Of a DNA stretch of 64,000 bases, positions 8,387-16,066 are shown piece after piece (position 1 is the first letter of the stretch; every line of letters starts with the position of its first letter). The position numbers were made by a program, and so were the translations under genes. Source of the DNA: Azospirillum fermentarium (GTDB taxonomy: Bacteria; Pseudomonadota; Alphaproteobacteria; Azospirillales; Azospirillaceae); assembly GCF_025961205.1 (NCBI RefSeq), contig NZ_JAOQNH010000001.1, forward strand, positions 1,450,001 through 1,514,000. The letters run 5' to 3'. Under the pieces are notes generated by a model. The model worked only from the letters and a program-made list of their open reading frames with translations. It ran no database searches and had not been told where the DNA came from.

Positions 8387-9853
8387 TCAGATCACCGTGC
8401 CGGGCGCCGCGGGCAGCCGGTCCAGCGCCTCGGCCACCACCGCCAGCATGCGGCGGGTGCCGTCGCGCCCGTGGGCCGCGCCCAGGCACAGGCGCAGCGC
8501 CTCCGGCACCGGGGACGTGCCGTCGGCGGCGAAGGCGTCGGCGGTGACGGCGGCGATGCCGTGGGTGCGCAGATAGGCGGCGAAATCGGCCCGCGGCCAC
8601 ACCGCGGGCAGGGGCAGCCACACGTGGTACGCCTCTGCCGGGCCGATGGTGCTGCCGGGGGGCAGGAGGGATGCCGCCATGGCCCGGCGGGCCACGGCCT
8701 CGGCGCGGATGGCCCCCAGCACCTGGGCGGCGGTGCCGTCGGCGATCCACCGCCGGGCCACCGCCGCGGTGATGGGCGAGGGCATCAGCGCCGATCCCCG
8801 CAGCACCGCTCCCAGCCGCAACGCCTGCCGCGCCGAGGGGGCGGCCACATAGGCGATGCGCACCTGCGGCGACAGGCATTTCGCCAGCCCGGCGATGTGG
8901 AACACCTGATCCGGGGCGAAGGCGGCCAGCGGTGGAATCGGCGTGGCGGGCAGGGGGCCGTACACGTCGTCTTCCAGCACCGGCAGCCCGTGGCGCTGCA
9001 CCACCGCGGCCACCGCCCGCCGCCGGTCTTCCGGCATGGTGGCGGTGGTGGGGTTGTGCAGGGTGGGCGTGCAATAGAGCAGCGCCGGCCCGTGTTCGGC
9101 GCAGCAGCGGTCCAGCGCGCCGGGGTCGATGCCGTCGCCGTCCATGGGCACCCCCACCACCCGCAGCCCGCGCTGGGCGGCGGCGGCCTTGAAGCCGGGG
9201 TAGGTCAGCGCCTCGGTGCACACGGTGTCGCCGGGCTGGGTCAGCAGGGTCAGCAGCGCCAAAAGCGCCCCTTGCGTGCCCGGCGCGGTCAGCAGCCGGT
9301 CGGCGGGCACGCCGGGCAGCCGCGGGGCCAGCCACGCCGCCGCCGCCGCGGGCCCGTCGGCCTCCGCATCCGGGTCCAGCCCGTCGGGATAATGCAGCAG
9401 GCCGGACAGCCCGGCGGGCAGCGCCGCCGCCATCCCCGCCCGCATCCGTTCCAGCAGCGCCGGATCGGCAGGGACCGGCGGCTGGTTCATGGTCATATCG
9501 ACCAGCCCCGATACCGGCCCCGGCATGGGGACCGGTTCGGGCCGGGCCGGGCCGGCGGGTGCGGCGGCGCGGACAAAGGTGCCCTGGCCCACCCGCGCGT
9601 CGATCAGCCCGCGGTGGCGCGCCTCCACATACGCCCGGCTGACGGTGGTGAAGTCGATGCCCATCAGGGCCGCCAGATGCCGCTGGGGCGGCAGCCGCTG
9701 GCCGGGGGTCAGGATGCCGGCGGCGATGTCGTCGGCGATGGCGTCGGCGATGGCCAGATAGACCGGCTTGTCCCGCCCCGCGGTCACGGGCACCCACATG
9801 GCCCCGCTGGGGGCCGCCGTCGGGGTCTCGTTCCCCTGTCTGCCGTGGCTCAT
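8387..9853 (-). CDS. MocR-family transcriptional regulator (GntR HTH plus aminotransferase fold)
   Basis: A 488-residue fusion regulator. An N-terminal GntR winged helix (about residues 35-100, with the recognition segment LAALMGIDFTTVSRAYVEA) is followed by a type-I aminotransferase-like domain. The PLP-binding lysine lies in GLAKCLSPQVRIAYV, near residue 325. Family members sense PLP-linked metabolites such as amino acids, GABA or vitamin B6 vitamers; the effector here is unknown. The start has an excellent site (GGGAGG, 9 bases upstream). The reading frame stays open upstream, but that extension overlaps the AraC-type gene antisense to its codon use and is not coding. Confidence 0.9.
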   Translation of the reverse strand: MSHGRQGNETPTAAPSGAMWVPVTAGRDKPVYLAIADAIADDIAAGILTPGQRLPPQRHLAALMGIDFTTVSRAYVEARHRGLIDARVGQGTFVRAAAPAGPARPEPVPMPGPVSGLVDMTMNQPPVPADPALLERMRAGMAAALPAGLSGLLHYPDGLDPDAEADGPAAAAAWLAPRLPGVPADRLLTAPGTQGALLALLTLLTQPGDTVCTEALTYPGFKAAAAQRGLRVVGVPMDGDGIDPGALDRCCAEHGPALLYCTPTLHNPTTATMPEDRRRAVAAVVQRHGLPVLEDDVYGPLPATPIPPLAAFAPDQVFHIAGLAKCLSPQVRIAYVAAPSARQALRLGAVLRGSALMPSPITAAVARRWIADGTAAQVLGAIRAEAVARRAMAASLLPPGSTIGPAEAYHVWLPLPAVWPRADFAAYLRTHGIAAVTADAFAADGTSPVPEALRLCLGAAHGRDGTRRMLAVVAEALDRLPAAPGTVI

Positions 9854-9887
9854 GCTCGAATCCTCCCGTCGCACCCTGCGCGGCCCA

Positions 9888-9916
9888 TAGGGCGACGGAA
9901 TTGTATGGATTGTCAA
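9888..9916 (-). promoter_or_regulatory. Candidate sigma-70 promoter of the MocR gene
   Basis: On the minus strand TTGACA (9916-9911) is followed 17-18 bases later by GCCCTAT (about 9893-9887). The spacer contains CCATACAAT, the reverse of the repeat core found near ccoG, which would suit autoregulation. The -35 overlaps the stop codon of the AraC-type gene. The -10 is a weak match. Confidence 0.4.
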
Positions 9917-10884
9917 GACGGGCGGCGGCGCCTCCGTCCCCCCGCCTTGTCGGGGTGGGCGGCCTCGTCGGTCTTGCGCGCGGTCTGGGACGGGGATTCG
10001 CCGTACTGTTCGGCGTAATAGGCGGAAAAGCGCCCCAGGTGCCAGAATCCCCATTTCATGGCGATGTCCGACACGGTGCTGCCGGTGGTGTCGGACGCCA
10101 TCAGATCCCGCCGCGCCCCGTCCAGCCGGTGCTGGCGCAGCCATGTGCCGGGGCCGATGCCGACCGTGGTCAGGAACGCCTGACGCAGCGCCGCCGCCGA
10201 CACGTCCAGGCGCAGCGCGATTTCGCTGATGGTGTGCGGCTCCTCGCTTTCCGCCGCCACCAGATCGCGGGCGCGCTGGAACAGACGGAAATCGCCGGAC
10301 GAGCGCAGCCCCAGCGCCCGGCCCCCCGCGACGATGCGGTCGAACAGATAGGCCAGCTTGTCGGTCATCAGGTCGGACAGCAGCAGCGCCTGTTCCGGCC
10401 CGGCAGCCAATTCGCCCGCCATGCTGCCGGCCAGCAGCGACAGGAACCATGTCCCCGCCACGTCCGCCGCCGTGAACCCCGCGGCCAGATAAGCCGGGGC
10501 CGGACGCCGCACCGGCACCGGCAGCCGCTCCTTGTCCACCGTCACGATCAGCAGGTCGCTGCCGGGGGGAAGGGCGGCGTGAACCTCCTGCCCGCCGTGC
10601 AGCATGATGACGTGGCCGTCGGGGATGCGCGCGGCGTTGATGCGCCCGTCCTCGACCGGCGTCAGCGGTTGGACGAACACCATGCGGCCCGCCGGGGCCA
10701 CCACGTCCTGCTCCACCGCCACATTGATCCATTCCCGCGAAATGCTCACGCCCGGCAGGGTCAGGGTCTCCACCGACCCGTCATAGCTCCCCGGCTTCAA
10801 CTGCACATAGTGCTGGGTCCAGTTGCGCAGGCCGCACTCCTGCTCGCTCGCATCCGCAAAACGCTGCCGATGCAAATCCATCAT
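9913..10884 (-). CDS. AraC/XylS-family regulator, probable activator of the amine dehydrogenase operon
   Basis: A 323-residue regulator. An N-terminal ligand/dimerisation domain has a WTQHYVQLKPGSYDG-type segment near residues 22-36. Two C-terminal AraC helix-turn-helix motifs span about 215-305 (HTISEIALRLDVSAAALRQAF, then VSDIAMKWGFWHLGRFSAYY). It is divergent from aauB with 164 bases between the starts. An AraC-type activator (FeaR) controls aromatic amine oxidation in E. coli, so control of the neighbouring aau operon by an amine or its aldehyde is a reasonable inference. Two adjacent ATGs (10884, 10881) are possible; neither has a strong ribosome site. Confidence 0.85.
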   Translation of the reverse strand: MMDLHRQRFADASEQECGLRNWTQHYVQLKPGSYDGSVETLTLPGVSISREWINVAVEQDVVAPAGRMVFVQPLTPVEDGRINAARIPDGHVIMLHGGQEVHAALPPGSDLLIVTVDKERLPVPVRRPAPAYLAAGFTAADVAGTWFLSLLAGSMAGELAAGPEQALLLSDLMTDKLAYLFDRIVAGGRALGLRSSGDFRLFQRARDLVAAESEEPHTISEIALRLDVSAAALRQAFLTTVGIGPGTWLRQHRLDGARRDLMASDTTGSTVSDIAMKWGFWHLGRFSAYYAEQYGESPSQTARKTDEAAHPDKAGGRRRRRPS

Positions 10885-11048
10885 TCACCCGGTGATTTGT
10901 TGCCCCGCGCTCATTAGACGCTTCGCACAAAAGATAGTCAATCACGTCGATGATGAATTTATAGGCAATGCTGCACCGCGAAACTGGATAGCTGACGCTT
11001 GCGGGCTTCCCCTATCGTCTTACTCGGTCACAGTGTGGAGGAACCATC

Positions 11049-12194
11049 GTGGTCCAGTTCGAACGGCTCGCCCTTTGTGCGGTCCTGGCCCTTGCCGCCG
11101 CCCCCGCCATGGCGCAGCAGGCCCCCTTCAAACCGGAACAGCTCAGCGTTAAAAGTGCCATCGACCCCGGCCCCAACCTGTTGATTCATCAACAGGAATG
11201 GAAGGGTGCAGGGTCCACCGCCGTGTTCTCCAAGGACGATCTGTCCTTCAAGGGAACCCTGGCGACGGGCAACATGGCGCAGATGCTGGTGGGTGTGGAC
11301 GGCAAGACCGCCTATGCCCAGTCCACCTTCATGAAGCGCATCGTTTCCGGCGATCTGGAGCATGTCCTCCAGATCTACGACATCGCCACCCTGACCCCGG
11401 TCAAGGAGGTGAGCCTGCCGCCCAAGGCCGCCATGTCGCTGGGCTATGCCGCCCTGTTGCAGCAGAGTGCGGACGGCAAATTCGTCTATGTCCAGAACGG
11501 GACGCCCGCCTCGTCGGTCACGGTGGTTGACGTGACCAAGGCCGCGGTGACCCAGGAAATCCCAACCCCCGGTTGCTGGGGCATCTACCCCTCGGCCAAG
11601 GGCTACGGCTTCACCATGCTGTGCGGTACGGGCACGGTGGGGGCGTTCTCCCTGACCGACGCCGGCACGCTGGCGGGTTCGACCCAGAGCGCCAAGATCT
11701 TCGATCCCGACAAGGATCCGCTGTTCATCACCTCGGCCACCATCGGCGGCGACCGGCTGTTCCCCAGCTACGGCGGGTCGATCCTGCGGGTGTCGGACGC
11801 CGACAAGACCGCCAAACTGGTCGAGACGGTCACGATCAACGAGGGGATCGAGGGCCACTGGGCGCCCGGCGGCTATGCCCCCATGGCCTACAGCGAAAAG
11901 GCCGGCGTGCTGTTCGTCGGCATGCACGCCGATGCCAGGAACGGCAGCCACAAGAACGCCGCGGAAGAGGTCTGGGCCTATGACCTGAAGGCCAGGAAGC
12001 TGCTGTCGCGCACGCCGGTCGAGCATCTGATGACCATCATCGTCACCGGCGATGCCGAGCCGGTGGTGTTCGGCCTGACCGAAGACCCCAAGGTCATCCG
12101 CTTCACCACCGACCCCAAGGCCGGTTTCGCCCTGGCCAAGACCGGGGAAGCCAAGCTGACCGGCTATCCCTATGTGGCCGCGGTGACGCCATGA
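11049..12194 (+). CDS. aauB: TTQ amine dehydrogenase large subunit (AauB/MauB-like)
   Basis: The heavy chain of a periplasmic tryptophan-tryptophylquinone amine dehydrogenase, which oxidises primary amines to aldehyde plus ammonia. The 381-residue precursor has a signal peptide (cleavage after about residue 22, AMA-QQ). The rest is the repetitive strand pattern of the seven-bladed propeller typical of MauB/AauB, with a GCWGIYPSAKGYGF segment in the middle. It starts at GTG with GGAGG about 8 bases upstream, and its stop overlaps the ATG of aauE (ATGA). I assign it to the aromatic rather than the methylamine type because of the small subunit downstream. Confidence 0.85.
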   Translation: MVQFERLALCAVLALAAAPAMAQQAPFKPEQLSVKSAIDPGPNLLIHQQEWKGAGSTAVFSKDDLSFKGTLATGNMAQMLVGVDGKTAYAQSTFMKRIVSGDLEHVLQIYDIATLTPVKEVSLPPKAAMSLGYAALLQQSADGKFVYVQNGTPASSVTVVDVTKAAVTQEIPTPGCWGIYPSAKGYGFTMLCGTGTVGAFSLTDAGTLAGSTQSAKIFDPDKDPLFITSATIGGDRLFPSYGGSILRVSDADKTAKLVETVTINEGIEGHWAPGGYAPMAYSEKAGVLFVGMHADARNGSHKNAAEEVWAYDLKARKLLSRTPVEHLMTIIVTGDAEPVVFGLTEDPKVIRFTTDPKAGFALAKTGEAKLTGYPYVAAVTP

Positions 12195-12724
12195 CCGGCG
12201 GGGCGTGGGGCGCGCTCGCCTCCGGGACGGCGGTGGTGTTCACCACCCTGCTGTTCGCCCGCGCCGCCTGGCACAAGCTGGCCGATTTCACCGCCTTCAC
12301 CGGCTATGTCGCCGATTACCAGCTGATGCCCGAGTCCTGGTCCAAAGCCGCCGGGGCCGTGGTGGTGGCGGCCGAGTTGCTGGCCGTGGCCGCCCTGGTG
12401 CTGCCGGGCGGGCAGGCGGCGGGGGTGGCGCTGTCCATCGCCCTGCTGCTGGGCTACGCGGCGGCCATGGGGATCAACCTGCGCCGGGGCCGCGACCGCA
12501 TCGAATGCGGGTGCGGCGGGGCGGTGCAGCCGCTGAACCAGGCGTTGATCCTGCGCAACATCGGCCTGTCGGCGCTGGCCGCCGTCGGCTTTATCGGTTC
12601 CGATTTCGGCTTGCTGGCGCCGGAAGCGGTCACGGCCCTGATGGGCGGTGCGACCCTGTGGATCGGCTATGTGCTGGTCGATCAGATCCTTGCCAACGGC
12701 GCGTACCTGCGCCGCCGCGCCTGA
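12191..12724 (+). CDS. aauE: Amine dehydrogenase maturation membrane protein (MauE family)
   Basis: A 177-residue inner-membrane protein with four hydrophobic segments. The first loop has a WHKLADFTAFTGYV-type MauE motif (about residues 24-37), and a CGCGGAVQPLN motif lies near residues 108-118. MauE/AauE is needed, with MauD, to fold and disulphide-bond the small subunit in the periplasm; DsbB- or VKOR-like electron passing is a common interpretation. Translationally coupled to aauB through an ATGA overlap. aauD starts 21 bases downstream. Confidence 0.85.
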   Translation: MTGGAWGALASGTAVVFTTLLFARAAWHKLADFTAFTGYVADYQLMPESWSKAAGAVVVAAELLAVAALVLPGGQAAGVALSIALLLGYAAAMGINLRRGRDRIECGCGGAVQPLNQALILRNIGLSALAAVGFIGSDFGLLAPEAVTALMGGATLWIGYVLVDQILANGAYLRRRA

Positions 12725-12745
12725 CGAGACGGGTGGAGACGTAAA

Positions 12746-13357
12746 ATGGAAACCGTGAACGTTCTGACCTTCGCCATCGGCATGCTGTGGCTGGTGGTGA
12801 TCGCCCTGATCGTGGCGCTGTTCGCGCTGGCCCGTCAGGTGGGCGTGCTGTTCGAGCGCATTTCGCCCATGGGCGCGCTCATCAACGACTCCGGCCCCAA
12901 GGTCGGCGATGTGTCGCCGCAGTTCGCCCTGCCCAGCCTGACGGGCGGCGAGGTCGCCATCGGCCCGCGGGCGGGGCGTGCGACGCTGGTGTTCTTCGTG
13001 TCGCCCACCTGCCCGGTGTGCAAGAAGCTGCTGCCCGTGCTGCGCTCGGTCCGGCAGGCGGAATCCAAGTGGCTGGACGTGGTGCTGGCCAGCGACGGCG
13101 AGCGGGAGAAGCACGAACGCTTCATCGAAACCGCCAACCTGTCGGCTTTCCCCTATGTGGTGTCCACCGAACTGGGGCTGGCCTACCGCGTCTCGCGCCT
13201 GCCGTTCGCCGTCCTGCTGGACAGCGCGGGCGTGGTCCGGTCCAAGGGCCTGATCAACAGCCGCGAGCAGCTCGAAAGCCTGTTCAACGCCCATGAGATG
13301 GGCGTCGGCTCGATCCAGAGCTTCCTGGACGACCCGGCGGCCCCGGCCCGCGGCTGA
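12746..13357 (+). CDS. aauD: Thioredoxin-like amine dehydrogenase accessory protein (MauD family)
   Basis: A 203-residue membrane-anchored periplasmic thioredoxin. A transmembrane helix at about residues 7-29 is followed by a redoxin/AhpC-like fold. The active site is C89-P-V-C92 in the context SPTCPVCKKLLP. MauD/AauD introduces or isomerises the six disulphides of the TTQ small subunit, and loss of MauD in methylotrophs abolishes the small subunit. It lies between aauE and aauA, as in the described mau and aau clusters. Confidence 0.9.
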   Translation: METVNVLTFAIGMLWLVVIALIVALFALARQVGVLFERISPMGALINDSGPKVGDVSPQFALPSLTGGEVAIGPRAGRATLVFFVSPTCPVCKKLLPVLRSVRQAESKWLDVVLASDGEREKHERFIETANLSAFPYVVSTELGLAYRVSRLPFAVLLDSAGVVRSKGLINSREQLESLFNAHEMGVGSIQSFLDDPAAPARG

Positions 13358-13396
13358 CGCCGTTCCGATACCGTCTTTTCCGAGGGAGACATCGAC

Positions 13397-13933
13397 GTGA
13401 TGAACCTGTTCGACACGATCCTGGAGAGGATCGACCGCTTCACCGAGCGGAGCACCCGCACGGTGGCCAAGACCAGCGGGCGGCGCAGCTTCCTGGCCCG
13501 TGCCGGGGGCATGATGCTGGGCGGGGCGATGCTGCCGCTGCTGCCCTTCGACCGCACCTTCGGTCAGGCCATGGCCGCCACCCCCACCGACGGCGACGCG
13601 CTGGTGTGCGAGTACTGGCGCTATTGCGCGTTGGACGGCAACCTGTGCAGTGCGTGCGGCGGGTCGATCACCCAGTGCCCGCCGGGGTCGGAGGCGTCCA
13701 AGGTGTCGTGGGTCGGCACCTGCCGCAACCCCAACGACGGCAAGGATTATCTGGTCGCCTACAACGATTGCTGCGGCAAGCCCATCTGCGCCAACAGCCC
13801 GTCGTGCCTGCGCTCGGAAGGGGAACGCCCCGGCTACCGCATGGGCCTGCACAACGACATCAATTGGTGCATGGCCAACGCGTCCAAGGGCTACCATTGC
13901 ACGGTGGCCATCCTGGTCGGTCTGGCCGAATGA
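13397..13933 (+). CDS. aauA: TTQ amine dehydrogenase small (catalytic) subunit
   Basis: Carries the tryptophan tryptophylquinone cofactor. The precursor (178 residues; GTG at 13397 or ATG at 13400) has a Tat signal with GRRSFLAR at residues 28-35. By alignment with the known light chains the TTQ tryptophans are W105 (SWVGTC) and W157 (NWCMAN), and the catalytic base is D124 (AYNDCC), 19 residues after W105 as in the family. The mature part has 12 cysteines, enough for six disulphides. The segments DGKDYL, LHNDINWCMAN and ILVGLA resemble remembered aromatic amine dehydrogenase more than methylamine dehydrogenase. The stop overlaps the next ATG. Confidence 0.9.
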   Translation: MMNLFDTILERIDRFTERSTRTVAKTSGRRSFLARAGGMMLGGAMLPLLPFDRTFGQAMAATPTDGDALVCEYWRYCALDGNLCSACGGSITQCPPGSEASKVSWVGTCRNPNDGKDYLVAYNDCCGKPICANSPSCLRSEGERPGYRMGLHNDINWCMANASKGYHCTVAILVGLAE

Positions 13934-14373
13934 GGCTGGGTGCGACCCTGCTGACGCTGGCGGCGCTGGTGGCGCCGCCGGCGCTGGCCGCCGGGCCGGG
14001 CGAGACCGTGTTCAATCAGGTCTGCGCCGCCTGCCACCAGGCGGGCGGGGTGGGGGCGCCGGGTCTGGCGCCGTCGCTGGTGGACCCGCCGTTCTGGCAG
14101 AAGCTGGGCACGGGTGCCCCCGGCTATGTGACGGGCGTGCTGCTGGGCGGGCTGTCGGGCACCATCGTGGCGCGGGGGGAAACCCTGATGGGGCTGGTGA
14201 TGCCGGCCCAGGAAGCGCTCGGCGATGCCGATCTTGCCGCCGCCGCCACCTATGTTCTGAAGGATCTCAACGGGATCGGGGTGACCGTGGACGCATCGGC
14301 CGTCGCCGCCGCCCGCAAGGCGGTGCCGTCCCATGCCGAACTGCGCGCCCAGCGCAAGGCGGCGGCGCAATGA
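13930..14373 (+). CDS. Periplasmic mono-haem cytochrome c, probable electron acceptor
   Basis: A 147-residue precursor with a signal peptide (about residues 1-20, ALA-A). A single haem site, C32-A-A-C35-H36, is followed by a class-I cytochrome fold; a methionine in GLVMPAQ (near residue 93) is the likely sixth ligand. It overlaps the aauA stop by ATGA, so it is part of the operon. The A. faecalis aau cluster, as I recall it, also has a small mono-haem cytochrome gene after aauA. The inferred role is to take electrons from reduced TTQ in place of a cupredoxin. Confidence 0.85.
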   Translation: MRLGATLLTLAALVAPPALAAGPGETVFNQVCAACHQAGGVGAPGLAPSLVDPPFWQKLGTGAPGYVTGVLLGGLSGTIVARGETLMGLVMPAQEALGDADLAAAATYVLKDLNGIGVTVDASAVAAARKAVPSHAELRAQRKAAAQ

Positions 14374-14432
14374 CCGTGCGCGCGGCCCGGACCGGGACCA
14401 GCCGGAAAGGAACCAGCCCGAAAGGAACCAGA

Positions 14433-14903
14433 ATGATGCGTGCTGTTCGTATCATGGCCGGCGTTGCCGTGATCGGTGCCGGTGCCCTGCTGGCTTCGGC
14501 GTCCGGGGCGCGCGCCGACGGCTACACCCCGGTGACCAACTACATCCTGCGCTGTGCCGGGTGCCACAGCATGGACGGCTCCGGCCACCCGGTGGGGGGC
14601 ATCCCGGATTTCCGCGGGTATATCGGGGCGTTCATGAACGACGACGATGGCCGCACCTATGTGGTGCGGGTGCCGGGGGTGGCGGGCGCCGGCCTGACCG
14701 CGGCGGAGACCGCCGCCGTGCTCAATCTGGTGGTCGCCAACTGGGCGGGGGACTCGAGACCCGCCACGTTCCGCCCCTTCACCGAGGCGGAGGTCACCGA
14801 ACGCCGCACCCGCCCGGTGACCGACGTGGTGGTGCTGCGCCGGGAGATCGCCGCCCGGCTGGTGAAACAGGGGTTGCCCATGGCCGAATACCCCTGGCCG
14901 TGA
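14433..14903 (+). CDS. Second c-type cytochrome-like protein of the amine dehydrogenase operon
   Basis: A 156-residue precursor: signal peptide to about residue 29, one haem motif C41-A-G-C44-H45 (RCAGCHSMDGSG), then a compact region ending in a charged helix. I do not recognise a close named family. Two starts are possible. An ATG at 14370 overlaps the previous stop but gives an odd Ser/Lys/Thr-rich lead. The ATG at 14433 has AAAGGA six bases upstream and gives a clean signal peptide, so it is preferred. It may relay electrons, or take part in making TTQ, since no mauG is nearby; both are inference. Confidence 0.75.
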   Translation: MMRAVRIMAGVAVIGAGALLASASGARADGYTPVTNYILRCAGCHSMDGSGHPVGGIPDFRGYIGAFMNDDDGRTYVVRVPGVAGAGLTAAETAAVLNLVVANWAGDSRPATFRPFTEAEVTERRTRPVTDVVVLRREIAARLVKQGLPMAEYPWP

Positions 14904-14921
14904 GAGCGGCACCGCGTCAGG

Positions 14922-14952
14922 AAAAACGGTGCTCCGGTGGGGCGCCGTTTTT
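14922..14952 (+). terminator. Terminator of the aau operon
   Basis: AAAAACGGTGC (14922-14932) pairs with GCGCCGTTTTT (14942-14952) with one T-G wobble and a 9-base loop, ending in TTTTT. It lies 18 bases after the last cytochrome stop. It can also act for the converging FkbM gene. Confidence 0.8.
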
Positions 14953-14981
14953 CCAAGATGGAAGCATGCCTTCCAGTAAGC

Positions 14982-16019
14982 TTAATTCAGAGCAGCATTG
15001 TAATCTTCACGGAAAAAACGGCTTGCAATAACATTGGTTCCATTCTGCCAAATAACATAATAGCCGTTGGCGGGCAAAAAGGCCATCAATTCGTAATTCA
15101 TTTTACCGGCGGTATCGACTTCGGAAATGATGACGCGAGGGCGGTATTTTTCAAGATTCAAGCCAAGCAAGACATTGATTTCTGTTCCTTCGGTGTCAAT
15201 GCTCAAAAGCTCGAATTCATGAGGAAAATTCAATTCGTCCAGAACCGTTTCCAGGCGCCGGACCTGTACGGGGGTGGAGGTGGTGTGGATAAAACTACGT
15301 TTTAGCGACGAGTGAACCGTGTGTTCCCCGTGGAAGAACTCCATCTCCCCGTCTTTATCGGAGGCAGCGATGTCCAGACAGACATCCTCGGGGCGGTAGG
15401 TCTGGAAAAGGGCATTGAGCTTGGGATGCGGTTCCAGGCATACACCCCGCCATCCGCGCGTGTACAGCCCATATGTGTTGCTCATTTGAACCGGATGGTG
15501 CGCGCCCACATCGGCGAATCGTCCGAAAGGAATGTCACGGAACAGCCGGTACAAGATCTGGTCTTCACCGAATTGGCTGAACGATCGGACGGGTTCACGC
15601 GCATTGTGGCCACGGATGGCCGCGGCCATGTGTGCATACACCATGTTGGCCGCGGTGTGTTGCCCCAGGATCGACAGAGCGCTGGCGTAATCGGCAAGCT
15701 CGGACGTGCTGTCAGGCCGCCCATCGGCAGCCCGCTGCAGGTATGGCAACGCCCTTTCGGCCCCGGCGGTATCCCAGATTTGCAGACCGATTCGATGGGC
15801 ATCGGCCGGGGCCAGCATATCGGGAGGCGTCATCGGACCGAGGGCCGGGATGAGATCCTGACGGTTGGCCTGGTAACAGAGGCAAGCGAACAGATGCTGG
15901 GCCTCGGGCTGGCCAGGCAGGGCGCTGAGGATGTTCTGATAGACTCCTCCCGCCTCGTTCAAACGCCCAGCTTTATGGTGCTGGATGGCGAGTTCCAGCG
16001 CCTCTGTCAAGGTGGCCAT
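14982..16019 (-). CDS. TPR-containing FkbM-family methyltransferase
   Basis: A 345-residue protein. Residues 1-45 hold a TPR-like helix pair (HHKAGRLNEAGGVYQNILSALPG). From about 145 on is an FkbM-type SAM-dependent methyltransferase: FSQFGEDQ, then RFADVGAHHP (the SAM-binding GxG region), CLEPHPKL, and the FELLSIDTEGTEINVL motif near residue 270. Such enzymes methylate sugars of surface polysaccharides or flagellin glycans. AAGGAT precedes the ATG. The DNA is noticeably richer in A and T than its neighbours. It lies 47 bases after the fucosyltransferase-like gene, probably in one transcript. Confidence 0.85.
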   Translation of the reverse strand: MATLTEALELAIQHHKAGRLNEAGGVYQNILSALPGQPEAQHLFACLCYQANRQDLIPALGPMTPPDMLAPADAHRIGLQIWDTAGAERALPYLQRAADGRPDSTSELADYASALSILGQHTAANMVYAHMAAAIRGHNAREPVRSFSQFGEDQILYRLFRDIPFGRFADVGAHHPVQMSNTYGLYTRGWRGVCLEPHPKLNALFQTYRPEDVCLDIAASDKDGEMEFFHGEHTVHSSLKRSFIHTTSTPVQVRRLETVLDELNFPHEFELLSIDTEGTEINVLLGLNLEKYRPRVIISEVDTAGKMNYELMAFLPANGYYVIWQNGTNVIASRFFREDYNAALN

Positions 16020-16066
16020 AATCTATCCTTGGTCGTGATCGGTCTTGGCCTGCTGCTCAAGGAGAT

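Noticed and set aside
9854..10732. N-terminal extension of the MocR frame
   Set aside because: The frame is open upstream, but the extra part is Arg/Gly-rich, overlaps the AraC-type gene, and a perfect ribosome site marks the start at 9853.
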